Of a DNA stretch of 64,000 bases, positions 1 to 11,087 are shown piece after piece. The stretch is from NCBI GenBank assembly GCA_028554645.1, contig JAQOOI010000049.1, forward strand, positions 1 to 64,000, read 5' to 3'. How positions within the stretch are numbered: the stretch's first letter is position 1; every line of letters begins with the position of its first letter. Position numbers and translations under genes: made by a program. The notes under the pieces were generated by a model that searched no databases, was not told where the DNA came from, and saw nothing but the letters and a program-made list of their open reading frames with translations. This DNA comes from Omphalotus guepiniiformis. Lineage: Eukaryota; Basidiomycota; Agaricomycetes; Agaricales; Omphalotaceae.

Positions 1-450
1 AAGAGGTTTTTCATCCCCTCCACTTACGATACAAATTACGATACATTTACGATAACTTTTCAACTTCGCACAAAACCAGCAACGACTGGCATTTACGATA
101 CAGTTTATATTTACATCACAGTCGGGTTCGTCGAGGTCGTATTTCTACCTTAGTCTCTTGTAGGCGTAGACGAATATCAATATTGTAAACATTAAATAAG
201 TCTTTGAGAAAAAAACACGACTCCGAGGTCCAGGCGTCTGTAGTGGCCAGACAATCGTGTCAATTCATGTGACCCTAAACAAGGTTCTCTTTGCACCCAC
301 AGCGCCCGCCGTTGCACGTAAGGCAATTACTTAAAATTTTATATGGATCCGGATCCTACTTAGTTTCGTATTGCTCGTACGTCGCTGGCAGCGCGAACAA
401 AAATTAGCCTCTCAACTCAGTGCTAATGATATAAATTTCCGGGTCGAAGC
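1..450. other. Intergenic, no gene recognised
   Basis: No open frame with recognisable content was seen on either strand. The segment probably holds the promoter of the gene starting at 451; a short TATA-like string (atataaat) lies about 20 bases upstream of that ATG. Confidence 0.4.
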
Positions 451-1384
451 ATGCATCATTTGAACGATTCGAATGAACCAGACTCGGTCCCAGATTCAGA
501 TTTGAACGCGCCTGACGGTGAAGATGACGATTCGGAAGGGGGAAATGGAGAATTAGGTTCGTATCATTGTCTTGCGAGAATCAGTAGTGTTACTTTACTG
601 AGAACGAGCCTCGTTAGACCGACCAGGATACACGATCTCAGAGCTGGACGCTTCCAGCCTGGAACCACTCTCGACGGAGGTCATTGATGTCCAAGACAAT
701 CCCAACGACGAAGTATCACCTTCTTCTCCAAATCGCACGATACGCTTCCGCTCTCGAGTGCGCATCACGTCTGGGCTGCACAAGCATCATCGACACCGTT
801 CAAATACACCCCCGTCCAATTCCCATTCCCAATCACTCTCTAGTTCCCCCTCATCATCTATATCTGTTCCTATCCGGTTCAGGGATGACGAATCGCCTTC
901 TGCTTCGTCCAAGTGGGGTCCCCTAGGTCAGCGCGTGCGGCTGTTGGTTTCGCGACAGAAACAGCAGCAGCAGCAGCAAGGGCCTGGGCATGGGCAGAAG
1001 CAAAGGCAAACTCGGAAGAAGATGGTAATAGTCTGCGCTTCCAATGCGAGGACGGCCGACGAGACTACACCCTTGTTAGACGGACAAAACCGTGCTATTC
1101 GCGCTCGTTCTTTATACGTGCAACATCAAGCTTCTACTGATGACCGGTCGAGATGGGAATCGGATAGTCAGTACCAGGCGAGGTTGAACCATGAGATCGA
1201 CGTGATGTTTGGAAAATGGCCTGCGAGGCTTTTGAATCGCCATGTGGGTTGGTTTCAGTTGTCTTATCTCCTTCTCGTTGACCTTTTCGCGTATAGTGGT
1301 GGTGGTGGCAACTTGAGCCGATATTATGCTGCAGATACGCAGAAGATTCGGACTCGGACTTTTAAGTTCCTGTACCCATTGTGA
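451..1384 (+). CDS. Hypothetical two-exon protein
   Basis: Function not recognised. The model has exon 1 at 451-556, a 46-nt GT-AG intron (557-602) and exon 2 at 603-1384, giving 295 residues. Splicing joins two otherwise separate open frames exactly, and the joined frame stays open to the stop, which is the main support for a real gene. Exon 1 is acidic (many Asp/Glu). Residues about 85-125 are rich in Ser, Pro and His. A Gln run lies near residues 154-161. The C-terminal quarter (around 250-270) is hydrophobic and aromatic and could be a membrane-proximal or buried helix, but no clear signal peptide or confident transmembrane helix was seen. The neighbour downstream, chorismate synthase, is convergent, with about 160 bp between the two stops. 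Confidence 0.55.
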
Positions 1385-1545
1385 ATATCTTGCCATATTG
1401 CTTTCTTGAGTATTCTTATTATGTAGATGATGTACATGTACATTGTATACCATACATCCATGCAATCGTATATCCCATGTCGCAACCAATGTCACTTGTC
1501 AGTCAAATACATGTCTTCTATTGTTAATTTTGAGTATGTAGATCT

Positions 1546-3052
1546 CTACTTGGGCATCACCATTGTCAGCGGCAGTGTCGTAATCGGGGGAAGCAATCCC
1601 GCTGCCGTTTTGCGGGCGTTCTGAATTAGCAGTTGATCCATGACGACGATGCTGGCCATAGCCTCGACAATAGGCACCGCACGGGGTACGACGCATGGAT
1701 CGTGTCTTCCTCGTGCGGCTAGAGATCCTGGCGTGCCGTCGTATTGAGCTGTGTCTTGCGCTTGTGAGATGGTCGCAGGAGATTTGAATCCAATTCTAAC
1801 CAACATGCGTTAGGATTGACCAGAAAGAAAGAAATCCAAGAGTGAACAAACCTGAAATAGATATCTTCTCCATTCGTTATTCCCCCTTGCACTCCTCCAC
1901 TCCAGTTCGTCTTCGTGCCCAATTTACCATCCTCGCGCTTGACAAAGGCGTCATTGTGTTTACTTCCCGGTACCTCTGTCCCGCGAAAACCGGAACCAAT
2001 CTCGAATGCCTTCGTAGCGGGAATCGATAACATAGCGTGTGCGAGCGTTGCTTCGAATTTGTCGAAACAAGGCTCACCCAGACCCGAGGGGACGTTGCGG
2101 ATGACACAGGTGACAGTACCTCCAATGGAATCTGAAGATTCTTTTGCGCGGATAATTCGCTGAAAAAAACATTGGGTTAGATAGGAACTTTTGCGGAAGT
2201 TGAATAGACAGACAAACCTGGGTCATTATATCGGCGGTCTCCGTATGCGGACATCTCGTTGGGTGTGAATCTACCTGTCCCCTCGTCACCGACGAAAGCA
2301 GATGTCTAAACTCCTCCGTTAACGCGTCTTGTGCATCATCCGTCTCCTCGTCATCTCCGGCAGCAGCTATCGTAGGTGGTGCAACAGACGAAGGGAGGTG
2401 AATTTTGCCTACGGAAGAAACGAACGCTACAACCTCAATTCCGTACGCCAGCTTGAGGTATTTTTCGGCTATGGCACCTGCTGCGACGCGACCTGAGATG
2501 AGGAAGCAAGTGAGCCAACTAACTAGGATTAGACCGGGAAGATGAAGATTCAACCCCTCACCGATGGTTTCTCGCGCACTGCTTCTTCCACCGCCTGAGC
2601 TAGCCTTTACGCCGTACTTCTCGAGGTACGTATAATCTGCGTGACTGGGTCGGGGGTATAGATCGGTCTCGGAATAATCATGCGGTCGCTGGTCCTCATT
2701 CTTAACCAGGAGTGCGATGGGGGTACCGAGCGTGACACCGTGCTCTAACCCCGATTGGAGATGAACTCGATCTTTTTCGTTTCTCTGAGTATATGCGTGA
2801 ATAGAGATCTTGGGAGACTTGGCACGATACGTACGGGAGTTGTGAGGTTGCTCTGACCTGGTCTCCGTCTGTTGAGTTGGATCTGGATGTCCTCTGGAGA
2901 GAGACTCAATCCCTAAGACAATCGTTAGAATCCGAAATGTGTAGAGTGTGTACAAGACTCACTGGGGGACATCCGTCGATAATGGCACCCACAGAAGCAC
3001 AGTGGCTTTCACCGAAGGTAGTTACGCGGAAAAGGTGGCCGTAGGTAGACAT
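1546..3052 (-). CDS. ARO2: Chorismate synthase
   Basis: Catalyses the last shikimate-pathway step, EPSP to chorismate, using reduced FMN; the product feeds Phe, Tyr and Trp synthesis in the cytosol. The reverse-strand model has six exons with GT-AG introns and about 405 residues, a normal fungal length. The start [18 protein letters not shown] matches the family N-terminus. All three family signatures are visible: FGESHC near residue 14, [10 protein letters not shown] near 120, and [19 protein letters not shown] near the C-terminus. Exon 1 is 3052-2963, ending at a GTGAGT donor. Exon 4 ends at 2218, and exon 5 begins at 2159 after a TTTTTTTCAG acceptor. An acidic insert ([11 protein letters not shown]) sits in the middle. 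Whether it has its own flavin reductase activity, as bifunctional fungal enzymes do, cannot be judged by eye. No lesion was seen. Confidence 0.96.
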
Positions 3053-3260
3053 GAGGAAAGAATGGGAGAGACTTTTTTTGAGGCCAGGTATTTAAGTGTA
3101 AGTAAATAGCAGGGCCTGGGTTTGGTAAGACCTCAAGTGAGGTGACTCGGAGAATGAAGTGATTGTGTAATCTTCTTCAATTTACTTTCATCTGCCTTTA
3201 TCCCGAGAACGACTTTCAGATATCCTATATCTCCGAGTTTTCTCTTTCTTTTCGCCAGTT

Positions 3261-3911
3261 ATGTCGACCTCTGCTCAGCCTTCATCGCGTTCTCGAAACC
3301 AGAACCGAAAAAAGGTGAACGACGATGCTTCGTATCTTGGTCCACCTCTCTCTACGTCGTCTGGCACAAAAAGACAGGCAACAGAGAGGGCTGAAGGAGA
3401 GCCGAGAATGAAGAGAAAGAGGGTCGATCCTGTGCCACCTCCGGTGTCGAACAAAGTACCAGAAAGCGAGAACAGGATATCTCTCGTCGACTTTGTAAAA
3501 ATGCCAACGCCTCTCATCTACCGCTACCTCTCCCAGTTCGACCTCATTCCAACTATTAGACCTCTTCCAATTACCGTTGACGACCCACCACCAACTTACA
3601 CCTTCTCTCACTCTTACCGTCAACAATCCCGAGCACCATCACCACAGCCAGTAGCAACACCTGCCAATCGTCCTCGTAGAGACCTCAAAGAACAGCAGGT
3701 GCAGTCACGGAGGCGCAGCTCTCGTTTGTTGGAAGAAGACCTGCCAAGACGTACGCCTATCTACGCGGACGTGCACGAGCTCCATGTTGTTCTCGCTGGT
3801 GTGGCCGAGCAGCATTTCCGCGAGATGCCTCCAGTCAATGGGAAAGAGATTGATACGCTTGTGGCGTTCATGTGTGCGGTGGAGAAGTCGAAGGTGATGA
3901 AACCGAGGTAA
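3261..3911 (+). CDS. SAP30-like Sin3-binding protein (HDAC complex subunit)
   Basis: Probable subunit of the nuclear Sin3-Rpd3 histone deacetylase complex. The ATG at 3261 opens a 216-residue frame. The N-terminal 65 residues are basic and low in complexity, with an NLS-like KRKR. Then comes LVDFVKMPTPLIYRYLSQFDL (residues about 75-95), resembling the first helix of the SAP30 Sin3-binding domain. A disordered Pro/Ser/Arg insert follows, then a second conserved block with HELHVVLAGVAEQHF and DTLVAFMCAVE near the C-terminus. That split helix pattern, L..YL..F.L followed by L...V..HF...E.....F, is the basis of the call. An alternative end exists: a 58-nt intron (3908-3965, ctaac branch site, CAG acceptor) would replace the last Arg with about 28 more codons ending at 4053. 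The start is about 210 bp from the divergently transcribed chorismate synthase, so a shared promoter is likely. Confidence 0.62.
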   Translation: MSTSAQPSSRSRNQNRKKVNDDASYLGPPLSTSSGTKRQATERAEGEPRMKRKRVDPVPPPVSNKVPESENRISLVDFVKMPTPLIYRYLSQFDLIPTIRPLPITVDDPPPTYTFSHSYRQQSRAPSPQPVATPANRPRRDLKEQQVQSRRRSSRLLEEDLPRRTPIYADVHELHVVLAGVAEQHFREMPPVNGKEIDTLVAFMCAVEKSKVMKPR

Positions 3912-4459
3912 CTTGATGCACTTGGTACGTTTGCTCGTAAGATTCAATTCGATAATCTAACTCAGTACCCCGCTAGTATCTGCGCCACTTTATCGCTTCG
4001 CCGTGTATTCTTTGGCTCTCACGACACGTGAACACGTTCTGTATACTACGTAGTAATTCCTGAGAGTAATCTATATCCTGTGTCAACGGACGAGATGTCA
4101 TACCATTGCTCCGTTCCAGACGCGCCTTGACGTCTCGAATGGACGCGCGAGACGCGTCTGCACCCGAGCCTGACTTCCTCATTTCACTAATAAATCACAC
4201 CAATCCTTCGTGAAATCTCCGTAAGCACTCGGAAGGATGGACTGTGTATGAGTTCGTGCTGCACTTTCATAAGATGTATCTGACCTTCCTGCACGAGCGT
4301 ACACAAATTAATATTTGCAACAATTCTATCAGTGTACTGAAGACGGTTGACCGAAGTACTTCACATCATCTACGTATACTTACGAGAGACATGAAGCTCT
4401 TAGGCGTATTGTTCCGCTCTGATGATATCTGCTGCCTGTTACGTGGAACAATCAGATCG
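3912..4459. other. Intergenic between convergent genes, possible extra exon
   Basis: Contains the possible last exon of the SAP30-like gene (3966-4053). On the reverse strand, 4182-3973 is a 69-codon ATG-started open frame (begins MRKSGSGADASR) with no recognisable domain; it overlaps that possible exon and may be chance. The remainder to 4459 is 3' flank of the GMC gene. Nothing else was recognised. Confidence 0.3.
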
Positions 4460-7043
4460 TCAATACCCGGGGTTGCGGTAGCAGTTCACCTTTTCACCAA
4501 TGGCATATGCGAGGGATTGGGTGTGACAAGCCATTTCCTGTCAAATGCCTATCAACTTATGCACTCAAATTTGGAAAGCTGACTTACCAACGGGAGAATA
4601 GAACAATCCACCTGTGAGCAATCATTTAGTATGGACTTGAGCGATGCTGTAAGTTACTCACAACTCGCAAGTTTTGTGTTCCATGCACCTTCAGCATGCT
4701 ATCAACCACCCCTCCATCTTCGTATGGCATCATTGCCGCAGTCCCCACAGGATGGTACACGTGAGAACAACCTTGTCGAATCCACTCTTTCAGTTTCGAG
4801 TCGCTCTCCATCACGTCTGTCGGAGGTACCACCACTTCCTTGATAACCTCTCTCAATGGAGAAGCAGAGTATAAATTCAACATATACTTTACTGCTTTCA
4901 GGAGCAGCTCGAGATCGCCTTCGTTCGCGAAGTAGTTTGGGTCTATTGCAGGAGGTGCGAGTGGATCGTTAGAGGCGATGTGTACTGACCCGCGACTAAG
5001 GGGATGCATGAGGACAGCTGTGAATGTTGTGTATCGTTTTCCAGGAACGGGTGTCCAACCGCCGACGCCTTGGTGTCCAGCATAATTGATGATTCTGTAT
5101 ATTAATTGTAAGTTGGAGATTGTTGTTGGACAAAGTATGGAAACGAACTCTGTCTGTGCTTGCTTCTCATCAATGATCCATTTGCTGAGAATGTTATATT
5201 GCTTCTTGAGGCCACTGCACAGAGGTGATAGAGGTGATCCTTCTTCGATCGTTGCATGAGTCTGCCAGTCGTTGGCCTCCTCCGAGCTCATGAGATGCGA
5301 CGACGGAATGAAGGTGTAGACAACACATGACATGGATGTGAGATGACCTTTCTGTTCCAAGCTGTTGCCGTTGAGTTCTCTTGACAAGTGGAAATATTAG
5401 GTGGAGTCTTACTATAGTTTCTCGTGATGCTCCATTTGCCCAGGCTCCTTTAGTATATCGAAGGTTTCGCAACCTTCATCTAGCTCCGCAAGTGTACGAA
5501 CGCAGACATGGTCCTCTAAACACTTGACGAATCAAGACAACGTTGATAGATTAATTTATAAGAGCGGTCCTGAAGATTTTCTCCAACTCCAGGTAATGGA
5601 ATAGCAAGCTCGATCTCGAGTCTAGCAAGAATCTCCGGGTTACCGATTCCTGAAAGCTCGAGAATTTGAGGAGTTTGGAATGATCCTTGTGCCACCGTTA
5701 TTACTCGAAAATTCAACCTGTGATTCGTGCTCACCAGCAGAGAGTATTACATCGTGTTGCACATTTTTCACTGTCAAGGTTTGACCGACCTTGTCAGATT
5801 CAACAAAGTCTACGCCGATGGCTCTCTGAAACCCATTCGTTGGCTCAAGTAGAATCTAGTTCTCTCATCAAGCAATTATCAGACAGATCATGGGAGGAGA
5901 CACCAACTTTGACAACTTGAGCATTCGTCAAAATGAGCAAATTCCTTCTTTCAGCGTTGGGTTTGAAGTACGCCGTATATGCAGAAGAGCGAGTCATGGT
6001 ACTAGGATCCACGGAGTTTAAGATTCCTGTTGCTCCAATGTTGCAGCCATTGTTCTAATTCGTTGCAACTCAAAATGAGAAATGCGAGACTTCAGCTAGA
6101 AGGAAGGGAGAGCGGTCTAACACCGTCTGGGTTCCAGGGTATACCGAGTCCTTTGAATGTGTCGAATATCTTGGCCTGTACATCGCCTTGAAATGTTGGG
6201 AAGGTTTTGAAAACGGGACCTTTGACAAGTATAATCAATCATAGCAAGTAGGTGGTACGGATGTAGGCGATCCGACATACCGTCTCGGCCATTCCAATTG
6301 TATACCTCCCGCTGATAGTCCTCGCACTCCTTGAGATTGCGAAACGGTGGATCAGAAGGAGTGATTATAGTGTTCTCGCTCTGTCCCGTTTTGAATTAGC
6401 AATTGTATAGCTTTCAACAGGGGAAGCAGACCTTTTTCATATACTTTAGCATGGACTCCCAGTTCCATCCTGGGTTTCCGAGCCTCTCTATAGCCTCGTA
6501 CTCGTCCTTATTGGCACGGGAAAGACCCAAGAAGTTAATCTGGGAGAGGCAACGGTAAAGGTACAATACTGTCGAGTGGAAGTGGGCACCGGGAGATACT
6601 TACCAATGTGGATCCTCCAAGACCCTTTCCACGAGGCTGAAGCATAGGTTTATTGCTCGCATGGCGTTGTGGAACGGAATAAAAGGTCCAGTCGTATTTG
6701 GGATTCGTTATCGTACTGCCCATCAAGCCTACAGGTCAAAAATCAAGAAAATTATCCGAATGCATCGGGCGCAATGCAGGCGCGAACGACCTCGTAGAGT
6801 CGTACCTGGTACATTGATTTGTGGAATGTCCGTTTCATGTGTCCCCGCCTCGATAACGCCTACTACGAGATTGGGGTCTTCAGATAGCCTGTCAATAAAG
6901 GTCCGCTCGAAATAAGATTGGTAGGCTTCAATTGACGTCAACCATACGCACCTTGCAGCCAGCGTCAAGCCAGAATTTCCACCGCCCACAATGAGGTAGT
7001 CAAACTTGGCAGATATGAACTCAGAGGAGTCGACGATAGGCAT
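4460..7043 (-). CDS. GMC-family FAD oxidoreductase, probably decaying
   Basis: Glucose-methanol-choline family flavoenzyme, oxidising an alcohol or sugar not identifiable from sequence. The start MPIVDSSEF at 7043 is followed by FAD-binding DYLIVGGGNSG. There is no signal peptide, so it is probably intracellular. About a dozen short exons give roughly 600 residues. Landmarks in order are PRGKGLGGST (first GMC signature), SAGSFQTPQILELSGIG (second signature, at an intron junction), HVYHPVGT with the catalytic His, and a final exon with ACHTQSLAYAIGEK holding the second active-site His, stop at 4460-4462. Two junctions look broken. After GVGENLQ (about 5570) no GT donor exists for the needed intron (it would begin GA). 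The intron near 5405-5375 joins as TA|A, an in-frame stop where Tyr is expected. The enzyme may be a recent pseudogene, or splicing may be non-canonical. Confidence 0.8.
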
Positions 7044-7708
7044 GAGAGTCAAGTACTTGAAATGATCATTCTCGGACTAGTGGTGTGCTATGATACCCGG
7101 TCCGAGATAGAAACAGAAAGCGTAGACCAACTATGAAGATAAATAAGAAAAGCTGGAAAGAGGATGAGGCCATGAGCACAGACCCGCGCATAAACATGGT
7201 CATTGGTCAAAGGAAACTCTGCAAGTTCGGGAACAAAGATTTTTTTCCTCGCAAGCGGATTGTTTATCGAGAATCGCGAAAACGGATCGGGATTGATATT
7301 AGATATCAAACGTTAAACCTCTAAACCTCTACTCCTTCCATATTTTACTGTCAGAATATGCGTGTTTTTGTTGTCATATGGATACCAGAATGCCAAAGCA
7401 AGGGTGATGAACGACCAAATACAGACAGCAGACACCTTCCAAGTTCAAGATTTACACTCTGAGAATGGCCATTGGCATGGCATGTCCCAGTATATGCGGT
7501 TCGGACTTCGAAGTAGTAAAGTACAGGGCAGAAAGTATACATAGATCAACGTCATTGAGTAGCGATACAATGTGAGTGTATTATGCTATTACAGTTGGAT
7601 GTTCTAGTAGAACAAGTATCAAGCAGTGACAACAAATCCCTGAGACGCAAGCACGCAAGTGCGTTGCAACCAAACTACCATTAAGAAAAAAAGAATGTCC
7701 TAACATAC
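7044..7708. other. Intergenic, no gene recognised
   Basis: 665 bp between the GMC gene start and the stop of the next minus-strand gene. Only short shadow frames are present. It should contain the GMC promoter and the 3' end of the Scm3-like gene. Confidence 0.4.
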
Positions 7709-10594
7709 TCAGGTGGCACGGGGCCGCACAACCTTTCTTTTGCCTTTGCTGTCACTCTGAACAGAACCGACATCAGAAGAAGGTCCGGGAGTCTGTCCTC
7801 GCCGATTGGTCCTTCCTCTATCCGCCGGATAGTCTGACTCAAATCGAGCGCCTTCGTCCGGATGATTTCTTTGATGCGTGGACTTCTCGTCTTTCCTCGG
7901 TCTGCCCCTGCCCCTCCGAGGCAGTAAATCCGCATCCTTTACTGGGTCAGTCACCTCCACCTCACTATGTTCGGATTCTTCGACCGAGATTTCACGGGAA
8001 ACGCGGCCATTTACACTGTTGGCACTGATATGACTCACTTCCTCCTTGAAAGAAACTCTTCGGCCTCTGGAACGACTGCGCTTCACCAGAGAACTGGCAC
8101 GCATGAAAGAAGAACTTGTTCCAGGTGAAGAACTTGGTAAAGGGGAGCTGCGTCCGTGAGGAGGAGAGGATGATTGAAAGTCAGGCTCAGGGGAAGAGGG
8201 AGGTAAGGTCCCTCTGGAAAAATTGGGATCATACGAGTAAGGATGTGGAAAGGATCGATGTGTCGGAGTGGAATGTGTTGAAACTGACATAGAACGGAAT
8301 CGTGGTGGTAATGGAATCGGAGGAGAGGGATAATTGTCATGATGCTCTTGAGTTGGATATGAGGGTATCGCTGGAGGTAATGGAGGTGGATAAGATGAGC
8401 GGGGATTCGACCGAGAGTGTGATTGTGAGCGTTGATGTGGGCGTTGATGTGGGTTATGCACGTCCAGCGGAGGTGGAGGCGCCCAAGAACCAGAAAACAG
8501 AGCTGAGAGCTGATGCATGGCATTTGATATGATGTATTGAGCTCGGGGGTCAAATATTGGTGTATATGGATGGGATGCATTGCGGTCGAGAGCAGCAGGG
8601 TGCCCATATGATGGAGGTGGCGGTTGGTGCTGATATGGAGGATAGTGGACCCCAAAAGGAAGGGCGGGCTCGAAGTATGACTGCTCACGGCGTTGACGAT
8701 GTTGCACAGGAGATGAATCTGGTGGGTCGCTCTCATTATCATCTACATGGCGCGGACCGACGCTTCTGAAGGCCCGTAAAGGAGAGGAATCTGGTAGTTT
8801 TCTATCTCCATCATCATCTGCTGAGCCGTTTAATACAGTTCGAGAACTCGTGAGAGATGAAGTCTGAGACTTACCACTTTGCACCACATGTGCTGAGGTG
8901 AAAGGCTTCGTTGAACTGCTTCGCATCAGGCGCTCTGTCGAAAGCCTTGAAGGACCCACTCTTCCTTTCTTCGTGGGAGAGGCATTTTGCGTGTCGGTCG
9001 TTGTAGATACCTTTTCTGGGAAGTCTGTAGGCGCGCCTACAGCATCGGCATCAGAAGAAGAAGAATCCTTTCTTTTCCTCTTTGATTTGGTAGGCGGCTT
9101 CTGGAGAGTTATCCCGTCGAATTCCAGAATTTTTGTCCGTCGCTGTTTAGTCAAAGGAGGAGGAGGAGGAGGATCGCTCTCTGAGTCACTATCCAGCTCG
9201 ATAATCTCCCTTTGCTTGCCTTTAGCTTTAGCAGAGAGAGTATCTTTACCCTGGCCCTTTTGAGTAGGCGGTGGCAGCGGCGGCGAAGGAGAGCGTGTAG
9301 CTCTCACTAACGTTTTGCCTGCAGACACACCGTGTGATCGAGAACGGGTATGGGAAGGCTTAGAAACTGGTGGGGGAGACGGTGGTAGAGGAGAAGGGGA
9401 CCGGGAAGACGACATGGGCACGGTGTAGTCTACATATTGGTCCCTTCTTTTGTTGGTCACTGCTAGGGGAGACAGTGCCGGGGTACGCGAGTGAGGGGGA
9501 GTGTGTAGCTGTCGGACAAACGCAGAGGCAGAACGAACTGAGGAAGAGGGTCTCCTAGGGAGAGGTTTCAGCTGCTTTGTGAGCGTAGTCTGCGGGACGC
9601 TTGAACTCGTGGGTCTCTTTGATGCGACAAACGTTTTAAGTTTGGTTCGAGAGCTCCATGGGATGTCGTCCGAATTATTGACATCCTCTGCCGGATCATG
9701 TTTAGCCAGTGGCACACTGGTAGATCCCCGAATAGCAAGTTCGTCGTCAGACTCGGAATCTTCAGCAGGTAACTTTGATTCAGCATCGCTAGCCAAATTC
9801 TCCTCGTCCGAGGGTTCTGTAATCCAGCCAGGTGTAGAGGACACATCAGTTCTGGCCCCCTCGCTCAAATATCCAGCATCATCAATACTGCTATATTCTT
9901 CAAGATCACCTTCAATTCCGCACATCTCCTTTCGCACTCTTTCGGCTTCTAAGAAAGCCTGCAGGTCTGCGGCATCCGCTGCGTCAGTGGGATCGAGCGC
10001 GCGGAGCTCGGGGAGGGAGGGGACTCCTAGGCCCTCAGACACGCCGTATTCCTCGTTGAACGTTTCATCATCTTCTTCAGCCTCAGATGGTTCGCGTTTT
10101 TCACGGGAAAGGTGCGCAAAAGAATCTAGTTCATCCTCGCTCTGCGCCTCCTCCTCTTCTCCCTGTCTGCCTTCTTCAACCTCATTACTGGTAGGCAAGG
10201 AAGATGTTGAAGGATACGACTTAGCAAGCCGCCCAAACTCCCGTTTATTGTCCATGCTTCTCAGTACCCCGCGGTCTTTGACGATTTTTCCGGTAAAGAT
10301 ATCCACGATATCGTCTTCATCAATTCTGCGAGAATAACGGTCTGCCAAGTGGGACCAAAAGTCCAAGAGTCTGTGCGCAGATGCATCCAGTTCACGGGCG
10401 ACATTGCTTTGTCCGGGGGTAGAGCTACCCGAGAAGGACGACTGAGTTGACGAGGAACGAGGCCACTTGTTTGGAGAGCTGGAACGCGAAGGAGGATGAT
10501 GCGGGACAAAGGGAAATGTTGCAGACGATGGAGGAGAAGCGGAAGGAGTAATGAGAGCAGCTTTAAAGCGTGACGCCGTCGTCTGGCGTTCCAT
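7709..10594 (-). CDS. Scm3/HJURP-like centromere histone chaperone candidate with AT-hook
   Basis: A single 961-codon open frame from the first true ATG at 10594 (the frame is open further upstream but without ATG). Residues about 70-115 contain LLDFWSHLADRYSR, then DEDDIVDIFTGKIV and DRGVLRSM. This resembles the Scm3 family core (F..I..KYs...DeIDL.TGeIv.D.GhLrsm), which binds CENP-A/H4 and deposits the centromeric histone. The rest is long, disordered, Ser/Pro-rich sequence with acidic tracts (about 130-310) and basic NLS-like patches. Near residue 900 is RRGRGRPRKDE, an AT-hook; DNA-binding modules of this kind are known in fungal Scm3 proteins. Length and disorder vary greatly in the family, so only the short core supports the name. 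It is divergently transcribed from the SKT5-like gene, with 493 bp between the two ATGs. Alternative: an unrelated AT-hook nuclear protein. Confidence 0.55.
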   Translation of the reverse strand: MERQTTASRFKAALITPSASPPSSATFPFVPHHPPSRSSSPNKWPRSSSTQSSFSGSSTPGQSNVARELDASAHRLLDFWSHLADRYSRRIDEDDIVDIFTGKIVKDRGVLRSMDNKREFGRLAKSYPSTSSLPTSNEVEEGRQGEEEEAQSEDELDSFAHLSREKREPSEAEEDDETFNEEYGVSEGLGVPSLPELRALDPTDAADAADLQAFLEAERVRKEMCGIEGDLEEYSSIDDAGYLSEGARTDVSSTPGWITEPSDEENLASDAESKLPAEDSESDDELAIRGSTSVPLAKHDPAEDVNNSDDIPWSSRTKLKTFVASKRPTSSSVPQTTLTKQLKPLPRRPSSSVRSASAFVRQLHTPPHSRTPALSPLAVTNKRRDQYVDYTVPMSSSRSPSPLPPSPPPVSKPSHTRSRSHGVSAGKTLVRATRSPSPPLPPPTQKGQGKDTLSAKAKGKQREIIELDSDSESDPPPPPPLTKQRRTKILEFDGITLQKPPTKSKRKRKDSSSSDADAVGAPTDFPEKVSTTTDTQNASPTKKGRVGPSRLSTERLMRSSSTKPFTSAHVVQSGKSQTSSLTSSRTVLNGSADDDGDRKLPDSSPLRAFRSVGPRHVDDNESDPPDSSPVQHRQRREQSYFEPALPFGVHYPPYQHQPPPPSYGHPAALDRNASHPYTPIFDPRAQYIISNAMHQLSALFSGSWAPPPPLDVHNPHQRPHQRSQSHSRSNPRSSYPPPLPPAIPSYPTQEHHDNYPSPPIPLPPRFRSMSVSTHSTPTHRSFPHPYSYDPNFSRGTLPPSSPEPDFQSSSPPHGRSSPLPSSSPGTSSSFMRASSLVKRSRSRGRRVSFKEEVSHISANSVNGRVSREISVEESEHSEVEVTDPVKDADLLPRRGRGRPRKDEKSTHQRNHPDEGARFESDYPADRGRTNRRGQTPGPSSDVGSVQSDSKGKRKVVRPRAT

Positions 10595-11087
10595 AGACTC
10601 AGAGCACAACAGTCGCGGTGCAGTTCTGAGTGGTGTATCTCAAACCACGTGACAGAGATATTCCCGAAATAATGTGTACAAATAAGATGAAATTGGGATT
10701 CAAAATGAAACCTCCCATACAGCCTCAAGATGGCTATTCAAATATTCATCTATTAAATAAGAATTCGAAATGAGTGAATAAAAGGAGTGTGGCGCGTCAG
10801 GACTTTTACGGTCAACTCGGCCCAAACAAATTTGCAGTCCCTCAAGGCCTCAGACCTCAGGCTTCAGCGAGTGCTAGTAGATGCTACGTAGCTTATTAAA
10901 ACCATCCTTTGTATCTCGTAAAAGGACACGGCTATTGCAGCTACACGCGGCGCAGTTGCGAGTAAGTAAAAAGGGCAGTGAAATGGCGATGGCGTGTGAC
11001 ATTTGAGGCGTGACGGTTATGTGTATATGTTCATGACAAATTGCTATAAATGGAAGGGTTGAATTAGTTTCTTAAGCTTGTCACCAA
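10595..11087. promoter_or_regulatory. Divergent intergenic promoter region
   Basis: Separates the two start codons of the minus-strand Scm3-like gene and the plus-strand SKT5-like gene, so it should hold both promoters. A TATA-like string (tataaat, 11045-11051) lies 37 bases before the ATG at 11088. No other motif was identified. Confidence 0.45.

Noticed and set aside
3973..4182. 69-codon minus-strand small protein
   Set aside because: Overlaps a plausible last exon of the SAP30-like gene and shows no domain; kept only as a note.
8083..10337. Long open frames opposite and overlapping the Scm3-like gene (for example 9501-10337 plus, 8083-8742 minus)
   Set aside because: Low-complexity shadows of a Ser/Pro-rich coding sequence; they lack domains and sensible starts.
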